This document shows, piece by piece, positions 14,701-26,700 of a DNA stretch of 64,000 nucleotides. Source of the stretch: Gnetum montanum (lineage: Eukaryota; Streptophyta; Gnetopsida; Gnetales; Gnetaceae). The notes under the pieces were generated by a model, which ran no database searches, had not been told where the DNA came from, and was given only the letters and a program-made list of their open reading frames with translations. Positions within the stretch are counted from its first letter, which is position 1. Every line of letters starts with the position of its first letter. The translations under genes and the position numbers were made by a program. Where the stretch lies: the NCBI GenBank assembly GCA_015680685.1, contig MNCI01017909.1:192478-256477 (forward strand), read 5' to 3'.

Positions 14701-17700
14701 CAACGAAAGAAGTGTTGTTGTGGATGCATGAACCTTGGAAACTTACATGCTAACAAGCAACACCATGTTTATGACCCTACACAGGCTGAGACTTCAAATA
14801 AGTAGGAGGAGATTAGTCCCCTCCATTGTACAGAGGCAGGTCCCACACAACAAGGTAAGTATTCAACTTTTGAAGGGAAGAGCCCCCTCAACAAGAGATA
14901 TAGTAAACATCCCAGAATGGTCCCATTTCATATACAGGAAGTGCTTGTCGCCTTAAATTCCAAGACACCCACAATCACTGGCATGTCAGAATCCACCACC
15001 ACGCTGTGATACCTAGAACCAGTATGGTAAACAAATGCGGGTCACTTCGAATATGCCCACCAAGGGAAGCGGGTAGAGCACACACAGCATGGCACTAACA
15101 GGGTACGCAGCCGCCCTACAACAACAGAAGAGAAATTGCAGAAAGGCCTGGCTTAATCTGAATATGCGCAACAAGAGGCAAGGAAGAATTATGCCCCACA
15201 TTAGGAACCATCCAAGGGACAGGCAAATCTAAGCCAACAGACTATGGACATGGAGGAAACATGGCTAAGGTGGTGAGGGCAAAGGTGTGGAAAGTTGCAG
15301 ATAACCTCTTACATACAAAAATTTTTCACTCTGGCACTTGCCTGTTCAACAAATTAGGAATAGGGAATGGAGACTCCAAGCGAAAAATCAACTCAAATTG
15401 TGAGAAATTTGCTTGGTACCTGCATCCAAATAAGAACTCAAAGGACTAACAGTACATCATCCAAGTAACTACAGGCATAGGATGTACAAAAAGCTGATAC
15501 ACAAAGGGAAAGGAGAATGATATATGGTTCGACAAATGCCTGAAATACTACCACTAGAAGGCTTCTTAAGGCTGGGCCATGACTATCAATATCTTTTTGC
15601 GTTCTTTTAATTCCTTGATTGTCGGTCGATGTCAACGAGCCTTCCTTATTTTTACGAGGAGGGCGTATGTCCCAGTCTCCTTTTTGAATCAGATAGATAA
15701 TACACTGTTTCGAGCTGGATGTCCTGCGGAAGAAGGACACCCAATTTTTGTATATGGTCAGTAAGCACCATTCCATTTCGTAGATATAGCTCGATTACTT
15801 TGCTACTTAATATAAACCTTTCTTCCAAAAGAAAGTTTTTCGTTATTTGAGAAAATACAGATGGGGAAGATCTCAACATATTTTTAAATGAAGAACAACG
15901 TTTTTATAGTTTATTTCTTAATGTATTCTAGTAGACAGATACAGTAATTATTTACAAATCATGATTTATCATAAAGAACACTCAATCTACTAATAACAGG
16001 TTAGTACCTTCATGTACGGTGGATGAAGCTTTCGTTAACATGGAGCCCCTGGAGACTTTATTATTGTGAAGTGAGACTGTTTCAACTTTATTAAAAGATG
16101 TTATGTCTTCCTGCAACTCTCCACTTCCAGAACTTGCTTGCTTGTCAGTAGTGCCCAAGGATGACAAAGACTTGGACTCTAAAAAGAACATTTCAAAACT
16201 TTACTTTGAGATGAATATATAAGGCATTCAAAATTACTAATATAAAAATAAATTCAAAAAATTGTCATCCTTTAAATCTGTCAAATAATTTTGAGTCAAT
16301 ATCATCTAGCAGTGCAGGGAATCAAATATAGTTTCTCATTACAAGAAGCAATGACACTCATAAAGAATTTCTGATTGTTAAACAGAGTTCTTAGATAAAA
16401 ATAGCTCCACATAAACATGTATGAACATTGAAATATGAATTGCATTGTTTTATAATATTTAAATCTGCCAAGAAGTAATAACCTTTGAACAATTATCATC
16501 AACCATTACACATATTTATTGATACATGCTTAACATATGATATGCCAAAATCAAATATTTTTAATCTTAAGTATAACATGATCACCCTGATCCAGTAGCA
16601 TCCCCTGCATTACAATTTACTGATTTAGGGACATTATAAATTCTTTGTAGAGTCAGGGTAAAGTTGCTAATACAGAGCAATAACGAATCAATTTTCTCAT
16701 TCAACATCTGATGAAATAGTCTATTTCTTCAACATGTGACCCATAACACAGCCAAAAATTTCATTCTTAAATAGCATTACTATCTACTTAGGGATAAATT
16801 GTAATAACAGTCCAGGATTCTAATTCAATCAAAACATTACAGTTTTGCTTTAACAAACTCAAAAATACAACTATCACACCGATGGGGGATCTATAACAAG
16901 TAGTTTATTTCAGCTTATGTATGTTGACTTGACATAGAAGTCAAATGTCTGTAATATCATGAAGACTTTCTTCTTTATAATAATTCATGTTACAAAGTAT
17001 CCTATCTCTCTTCGTTGCTCAACCAAACATTCAATTGTACTATTACAACCTATCTTCTAACAATATTCATATTTGCATACCAATCTTACATTGAGCTTCT
17101 ATCTTTTCTTGTATAATAACATCAAAACTTCTGGCCAATAACATTACAGCCAACGTTCTGGCATATCAATTACAACCTATTAGACACACGGTTTGACACT
17201 GCCATGTTCCGTTTCTAACATCATAGTAATTGCATTCTTTGTTTATTCTTGTAGTTATCTACATGCAGTAATCAACAATCGTGGAACTGAAATTAAATTT
17301 TTACTTACATCCACTGAGACCCTCTTGGATCTATCAGATAAAGCAATTTCAAAATTCCTTTTACGGAATATTTTTGACAAACCATAACTTAGGATTGCCC
17401 ACTAGAATCAAACCTATGACCTGGGGTTTTCAATGTCAAGGCTATTACCATTAAACGAACACCTCATTGTAATACTCCTATCACCACACTCATAGTTCAT
17501 AAACTAAATAATAACCTCACTTATGTAAAAGATAGTGTGTCATGCAAGTATCATCTAGTTTGCCATGCAACTTATGGAACAAAGCCATGTATTTCATTTA
17601 TTTTTGTTAAGGGGCAAAAGAACAAAATTGATTTATTTTATTTTTAAACGAATTGATGGGCGGATGTACATGTTTTTGGCCCAAATCACCTTATTTTTGC

Positions 17701-20700
17701 TTAAATTATTAGGTTTTACGATTGAGGAATAGTTTTTCATTGACCCCTAGTATGGCCCCAATCATTTCCTATGTATTTGAAGGCCATAGCACGTTGTAGG
17801 ATGCTTGCTTTTCAGCAATAAAGATTTGTTACGAATGTGTTCAGATATTTTGACTTTTCACCTTCCCTCAATCCAAACTCAATTCTATTCAGCTAATTTC
17901 ATCATTGATCATCAACATTTCTCACTCCTAGAAAGCTCTCATCAAGACCATCAGTCATCTCTATCAACAATTCAACCCCATCAACAAGATTTTCAGTCAA
18001 GATCAACTTCATTCAATTCAGAATTATTACTCTTGGAAGATCACCAGATATTAAATTTTTCACATCATCATTCAGAACAATTCTAATTCAAAGTTGCACA
18101 GATTATAACTCTAGATAAATTATTCATCTTAGGTAACATCAAAAATTGAATTTGCATCAACAAGTCATCCCAAAATTCATCAGAATTGAAGTTTTCTCGC
18201 TTGCCACAACCTAAACATGACTTGTGGCACCCTCAAACTTCAGACCATGGCTCGTGGTCAGATCATAGAATCCTAAGAATCACACCACAAGGCAACCACC
18301 ACTCTTGGTTACAAAAATTATAACAAATGGTCAACCACGACCCGTGGAGAAATACCACAACTCATGGTCTTCTAAAGAAGATAAGGCAAATACACCACGA
18401 CTTGTGAAATCATCATGCTTTGCTCTGCAAGCTTCAAAACCATGAGATTTCTAGGTTTTATCACAACTCATGGTACCCTCAGTGTTTTATTTTCTTCTGT
18501 TTCCACAGACCACGAGTCATGGTTTGAAGACTATGACTCGTGTAGTAATACCACAACCCGTGGTGAACAATTTATTCAAAATTTTCATCTACTTTCATCA
18601 AAACATCGCAGCTTTAGTCAAGAACGAGCATCACCATCATCCTTACAACTTACATATAAATAATAGTCACCACTTACCAATATTATGTTTTTCTTTCATT
18701 TGCTTTGTTTTGAGCAAAATTTTACCAATGTTAGGGCATCTTAGGCGCAAACACCATATTTTTAATGTTCCACTATCATTGTTGGCTTGAAATATTTGCT
18801 GCTAACTTAAAAATCAGCCCCATTTATTTTCCTCAATTTTTCAAAGTCCAAGCAGTCCATTGAAATTGCTTAAACAGTATGAAATTTTACAATTAAACAT
18901 TTTAGCCTTTATAAAATATAATGTCATTGACTACATCACAAATTCAAAGAACAAGGCCCTAAAACAACAGGACAAACAAAATGAAAATAGATATTATAAA
19001 CACGCCACTTTCTATGATGAGGTACATGGCATGCTAGCATTCACAACTTAGATGTTGTTTATTTTCATGAACTAGAACCTTAAGAACAACTGTGTATAAA
19101 TAAACCAAAAATTGTTTCAAAAGAAATCATAACACGAAGAAACCCCATAAATAAAAGCCATATAATATAAAATGAATAAACTTTTTTTAGAAATCACCGT
19201 TACGGTAATTAATTACTTATTAGCAAACAAATTATGAAAACATTGAATGCTAAACATGAGATTCATGCAACAACTTGATAATGTAGAACTAACAATGGAA
19301 AGATAAAGAAAGAGAGAATAACCAACATGAGTCAAAAACATGATCAATCAGGAATGACAGACCTTGCCCATTACTAGGATCATTTTGAGCTTCTTCAATA
19401 AAGTTTTGAATATCTGAATCAATTTTACATCCTTCTTCTTGAATCAAATATTCAGGCTTTCGTCGTCGTCGCCTATTGTTATGTCTCTCCAGTTTCCTTC
19501 TACAGCTTCGCTTGCCTTCATCAAAATCTGGCAGTAAATGAAATCTGCAAGATAATTTTCATGAATTGCTCAAAGGAATTGTTTCTTCGAAATAAAAAGA
19601 AAATGACTCTTGTTCCAATGCTAGAATACATGCGCAAGTATATTCAAGTATTGCAACTTGAGCTGTCACATCTCATTCGTACAAATGTTGAGTATACTCA
19701 TGGATAAAACGTTGTTTATTTACTGTACAATCATTTGCCAACAGGGAAAAGTCATTATGGTTCGAGAGCTTCCCCATGTGAATATAAAAAAGATTTAGCT
19801 CACTTATTAGTACTTTTGCCCGACAAATTACAGTTTGCACGTTACTGAGCTGTGACTTCCACAACAGTGACAAGGTTTTTAGGATATTTCCAACTGCTAA
19901 AAACTACAGTTAGGAAATTTCTGGTTAATAAAAAATTACAGATTTAAGATGGGCTCCAACAGAAAACATTGAACTTAGGGACAGAAATGTCAAAAATATA
20001 AAAACTAACTGGAACATATTTTCCAGTGTGAACAGTTCAAGAAAAACCATTGCGAACACTTTAAAAAAACAAAACACGCCTACCTTTCCTGCTCTAGAAA
20101 AGTAGAAAGAATCATGTCTATAATCATAAACGATAAACACAACAAACAAAATCCAGTCAAGATTGCTAAGCAATTCAGCTTGACGGAGATACAAATTTCT
20201 TAGAAGTAAAATAGGGGAAATTTCTTTCTTTTTTGAACAACTCTGCATTATAAGAATCTGGAATATGCTTTCAGGAGATTTTTAAGCACCTGCCTCACTG
20301 CTACACATAGATGCCCCTGAACCGAAGTGACGCACCTTAAGTTATTTAAACATACATTCATTTTAAAAGCTCTAAACATATATAAAAAGACCACAGCAAG
20401 AATGGCAAAGGGATTTGCTGCAAGAAATAAAGTACTTGACAAAGAAAGAAAAAAATGCCATTATATATCAAAGAAAACTTTGATAAAATAATTTAGAAAC
20501 ATATTCTTGAGATGAACTCTGCCAATGCCGGTCCCAAGACCAAACACAAAAGAAGGAGGGTTAGCATCAGGTTAGCAGCCAGCTGTAAAACCTTGCCAAA
20601 TCTCATGAATAAGTTCTTTTTCAGATTTTGCTAATGCTAGGGCATTCCCCAAAAGCAATGCACAGCAGTCACAGGGCCCGATTGTTGTGGAAAATGAGCA

Positions 20701-23700
20701 AGGACTTGCTAGAGTGTCCTCAGAATGACACACAACATCGTCATCTAGATATTGCGAAAAGTAGACAAGGGTTCCCACATCAAGGATGGGTGTGGGTAAA
20801 GAAGCAAGTCCAGTGACAAATTTTGGATGGCAACCTGAAACATTGGCACTCTAAATAAAAAGATCTCTAAAATTACTGATGCCATGAAAAGACGCAAAAT
20901 CTGCATTGCTTGCCTCCAAGAAACAAGACAGAAAGGGGAGAAAGCTAAAGATTTAGGCCTACAAACTCTTCTACTCAAGAAAAGAAAATCACCGAAATTG
21001 TGTGGGCATCATCGTTGATCAATCTGTCAAAGATAAAGTGTTACAAGTATATGGCCATGATGATCGAATTATGGGCATCAAACTTGTGCTTGGAAATGAG
21101 ATCATCAATGTCATCAACGTATATGCTCCACAAATTGGCCTAGAAACTTCAATCAAGCAAGATTTTTGGGATTTCGTGGTTCATGTGCTTCAAGAAATTC
21201 CCTAGCAAGAAAGCATACTCTTTGGAGAGGATTTTAATGGTCATGTTAGATCTATGAAAATGGGATATGATAGAATTCATGGAGGTCAAGGATTTAGAGA
21301 GCACAATGACATGGGAGACTCACTACTGCAATTTGCAAGTGCCTATGACCTTGCAATTGCAAATACTTATTTTAAGAAAAGAATAGAACATCTAATTACA
21401 TACAAGAGTGGTATGGATAAAACACAAATTGATTATTTCTTAATGCACATGTGGCATGTATAAAGACTGCAAGGTCATACCTGGAGAGTGCCTTGCAACT
21501 CAACACTGACTAATTGTCATGGATTTAGCTATACAAAGCTTTAAAGGTAGCACAAGAAAAAAGACTAAATGCATAAAATGGTAGAATTTGAAAGAAGATA
21601 ACATCACCTTTTTCAGAGAACAAATGCTTCATGAAGGCACCTGGATTGGGATTGCTCTTTAAATTTAATTTAGAGCCAAATAGAAAGTTGCATTCAGAAA
21701 ATTGGAAAGAACATTTTGGGTGAAATAAAAGGCAAAAAATACATCCCAAAAGAGACATGGTGGTGAAGTGATGAAGTGCAACACACTATCCAAAATAAGA
21801 AAAAATGCTTTAAGGAATGGCAACAAAACGGTAACCAAGAAAATAGGTTGATATACAAAATGGCCAAGAAAGAGGCAATCATAGCAGTAACCAAAGCCAA
21901 ACTTAAAGCCTTGGATAGTTTTTATGAGAAATTAGAACAAAGGAATAAGAAAAATCTATTTATAAATTGGCAAAAATCAAAAACAAGAAATGTAAGGGCA
22001 TTGATCATGTCAAATACATCAAGGAAGCAAATGACAGAATTTTGGTAAAAGACAATGAAATTTTGGATAGGTGGAAAATTTATTTTCAAGAATTATTAAA
22101 TGAAGAATTTCCAAGAGAAGACATCCAAGAAAAAGAACCAAATTTTAAGTTGGTTAATGAACTTTTCTTCTCTAATGTAAAGATAGGCTTATCAAAGATG
22201 AAAAATGAAAAACCTATTGGACCAAATAACATTCCTATAGAAGCTTCGAAAGCATTGGGAGATACAAGAGTTTCTTGGCTAACATGATTATTTAACAAAA
22301 TTTTGAAGGATGGAGAAATGCCCAACAATTGGAGAAAAAGCTTTGTTGTTCAAATTTACAAAAATAAAGAAGACATACAAAATTATGCAAACCATAGAGG
22401 GACGAAGTTAATGAGCCATACTATAAAGCTTTGGGAAAAAGTCATAGAGCAACATCTCAACCTTGAATCAAGAGTCACAAAAAATCAATTTGGATTTATG
22501 CTAGGGAGATCTACTAAAAAGGCTATTTTTTTGAAAGGTCAACTAATGGAGAAATTTAGAAAACATAGAAAAAATCTACATATGATCTTTATTGATTTGG
22601 AAAAAGCATATGATAGAGTGCTTAGAGATATTATTCAGTGGGCCTTGCAAAGGAAAAACATCCCTGATAAATATATTACAGTGATTCAAGATATGTATGA
22701 AGGTGCTACCACTAAAAATAAAATAGCTTGTGAAATAACATCTAATTTTCCAATCACAATAGGTCTACATCAAGGATCTGCACTTAGCACATACTTATTT
22801 GCTATTGTTATGAATGAATTAAGGAAATACAAGATTAAGTCCCTTAGTGTATGCTATTTGCAGATGATATTGTGTTGGTGGATACATCTCAAGAAAATAT
22901 TGCTGCTAAAATGGAGAAATGGAGACATGCTCTAGAATCAAAAGGCTTAAAAATTAGCAAAGGTAAAACAGAATATATGAAATGCAATTTTAAGGACAGC
23001 ATAAACAATGGTAAAATAGAAATAACTATTCAAGGCAAGAAAGTCCCTCACTACAAATAGTTTCACTACCTAAGATCAATCCTTCAATCAAATGGTGAAA
23101 TTGATAAAGATATCAGAAACAAAATTGAAGCAAGATAGTCAAAATGGAGATAGGCTAGTGGTGTTTTATGTGTAAAGGGGAAATTTTACAAGACAACAAT
23201 TAGACCTACCATCTTATATGGTGCTGAATGTTGGGCAATACAAAAGAGGCATGAACAACAAATCAATGTGGCAGAAATGCAAACACTTCGATGGATGTTG
23301 AATGTTACTAGAAGAGATAAACTACATAATACAAACATCAAAGGGAGACTTGGAGTGGCATCTATTTCAAATAAGCTACAAGAATGGTAGCTTAGATGGT
23401 TTGGACATGTGCAAAGAAGATCAAACAATGAGCCTATAAGCAAAGGTTGCTACATCACTGCTCTAGGAAAGCCACCAAAAGGAAGACAAAGAAGACATGA
23501 AAAAAATTATCAAAGATGATTTGAAGAAACTACAAATAAACAAAGATCTATAGCTCTTCATGAAGCCAAATGGCAAAAAAGAACTTATGTAGCTGACCCA
23601 ATTTTGTTGGGACGAGACTAGGATGATGATGATGATGATCCTATTCTTGACATGAAACATAATCACCCCCTATTGCTTTTTGTTTTCACCTCTCTCTTAC

Positions 23701-26700
23701 ATCAATTTCATCTACATTAATGGGCTTGAAGTTGGATATCAAACTGAAACTGCTAGTGAATGTATTTGACAACACTCAACACTCACTCAGATGCTATTGG
23801 ATATGTCGTACCACACCAGTTTAAAAATTCCTTGTACAAGGTTTCTCCATAACTCAAAGTTGCCTACTAGCATTGAACATATAACCTACATCACTATCAA
23901 CAGTCTTTGTCTATTATGCTTGCTAATTCTACCATGTTCAAAATCATCTCTCCAACTATTGTTGCCTTGTTCGGTTGCACAATCACTTATCCCTCTTTTT
24001 TGGATCAACAGCCGTTGTAAGGTGGTGTCATCGCTAGCAACGACAATGGAAAGAAATATACCTCTCTAAACTTAACCTTGTGGGGTTCATATGATGAAGA
24101 ATGCATTTTTTTACCTCTTGGTTCTTCAGGACATGGACTTGATCTATGAGATGCCTTGAGGCGTTGTTCAATCAGCTAACCACCTACACTCGCAAGCAAC
24201 CCAACGGAAGTCTGATTTGCTTCTACTTAATCTCATATCAAGGTATGTAAACTATTAGTTAATGCATGGGAGTTGCATCTTACAAGTCATAGGCTTGATC
24301 TCAATGGATGACTATGATATACACACATTATCCAAAAAAAAAGGTTACAACTGAGCTAGTTCAACAAATCCCAAAGGCTCTAGGATGTAATTAAAAATAG
24401 TTATCCAACAGATGAGGGATGTATGGACGAAGACTCATGTCAAAAGCCAATACCATAAGGAGGAATTGGAGCAACTTAGGCAACAATTGGAACATCGTGA
24501 AGCTCTGTGATGGCAAGAAAAGGAAGAGAAGCTCTGCTAGGAGATTCAGGTCGAGATGCTACAAGAGGAGGTGGAGAAGCGACGCCATGAAGAAGCTGAA
24601 AAGGATGAAGCTGACAGGGTGTTATTTGAGAAACAACAAATGAAACAACAGTTTGATCAGGCACATGAGGCAAAGGTTAAGCAATGGCTGCAGGAAGGTC
24701 ATTGCCCATATATGCTTATGGGCATTAATAAGGATGCATCATGGACTACCCTGCAATGGCATATCTGTTTAACAGCCGCAAAATACCATCTAGACAAGAC
24801 AAAGGATATGCCTGACAATGAGGAACATCAAGTGGAGCAAGATTTCCTTGACTTTCAGCAAGCAACTAACTTTGTTGCCTCTAAACCTTTATAGGTGATC
24901 CTAGACCGGGTCCACTTGAAAGTGAACCCTAGATGTCCGTGTTCCACTCTACCCCACCAAATGTAGGGGGTTGGTTTTTCTATTTCCTACTTCGTGGAGA
25001 AAGGCTTGACCTGTATGCAGTTGGTTTTACCTATCTAGGTTCTAGGGTGGGTTGACCTACCTTATGTGTAGGTACTCACCCTTGGTTTCATTTGTTGTGT
25101 TGGTCTAGGGGGTGTGAGGGTTGGGGGTCACTAAAAAGGCCTTATGTTGTTGTTGGTTGGGGAGCCCCCTTCCACGGGGAGACCTCTCCTCGGTTTTTGG
25201 ATCTTGGGCATTTCTGTACATATGTTTTATTTTAATTGAATTTTTACCCAACCTTTTCCCAAAAAAATTAAAAATTAAATACAATTTCAATTTCAATTTC
25301 AATAAATTTAATATCTGTGTCTATGCTCATCATTTGAGTCTTTTTTATGTTTTTTCTTTAGAGGAGGTGTTATTTTGTTCTCAAGATTGCCCAAACTTGT
25401 AGCATGGTTTACACAGCCTATTGTTCATCAAAAGGCCTTTTTATAGCTTTTATAGGAAATTATTTTGGAGGATTATTCAAAATTCGAGTATTAATGTTAG
25501 TTTAACTCTTAATAAAAGTCAAGGGCAGAAAAGAATTCATATAGCTGACCCCATTGATAGGATGAAGCTAGGATGATGGAGATGATTGCAAATTACCACT
25601 ACACAGCAAAGCATTTTCTCTAGTGTCCCAAAGTTTTCTAGTTACGATTTCTGGATGTGGTGTAACGCATCCAACAATGTCTTGAAATGGTAGTTTGAAA
25701 GCAGCAATGCATGAAACTCATATCACAAGCAAAAGCTGTGCTTATATGTTTTAAATTACCTTCCAGTTCAAAAATATTTTGGTTGATACTGAAGTCATGG
25801 AACTTTCTTGACCACTAGTAGATACTATGTAATCAATAAATTTGTACATCATTTGTGATTTGTAATCAACTCCACTCTCACAAAGCATCCTCACTGATTG
25901 ACCAGTTGCTTCTTAAAAGTAACATAAACTTACAGAGAAATATATTGGTCAATGGTTTAGTGCAGAAAAGAAGTATGTAGAAAACAAAACAGAACCCAAG
26001 TAGTAATGCTACAGCTAAGTCTCCTGGTTGACTCATTGATCCTTGAAAGCAACATAACCTTACAGAGCAACATATTCATCAATGATTGAGTGCAGAAAAA
26101 AAATGGAACCCAAGTAGCAATGCTACAGATCATGCTTATGAAGATCAGATTGGATCACAGATCATTTTTCATTCCTAAGATTCCAGATCCTTACCAATTA
26201 ACAGTTAACACTTGTTAATGTTAAACATTTCATCTGAATAAGAAAATTTGAGACTTAATAGAACTATGAAAGCAGAAAGAATGAGCATAAAACATTTTGG
26301 ATATGCATCAACAGCAGTTTCAAGGCTTTCAGCACTTTAATTGTAAATTCTTCTGCAACAAGCAAGATATTTGAAGCACTATGCATTCTTGGGAGCTCAA
26401 CAATACATTCCTCAGGTGCCCATCATGGTAATTTCCAACTCATTTTAAATCACTTCAGTAATTGATTTCAGAGATTATTAAGCTCATTTATTTTAGTTAA
26501 TGGTGAATACTGAATACTGCAGTGTAACACAAAAAAATAACCTACAAAATAGCTTACATTTGAAACTTTTTGTGATGTACATGGGAGTATAAACAATGAA
26601 TTTATGTTGATGTTCATGGTTGATGCTATATTGTTATATTAATATGTTTACAAATTTCTATCTTAAAGTTAAATATATTATTTTTTTAATGGATTTTCAA

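Larger units (their letters stand above)
20520..23639 (+). mobile_element. RTE-clade LINE, near full length, in intron 1
   Basis: The 5' end GCCGGTCCCAAGACC and GGAGGGTTAGCATCAGG fits the conserved start of plant RTE elements. Endonuclease, reverse transcriptase and a short 3' end (TAGCTGACCCAATTTTGTTG) follow, finishing in a (GAT)n microsatellite instead of poly(A), as is usual for RTE. The 3.1-kb length is close to a full element. It lies antisense to the SPL7-like gene. Frameshifts and stops show it is dead. Confidence 0.88.
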
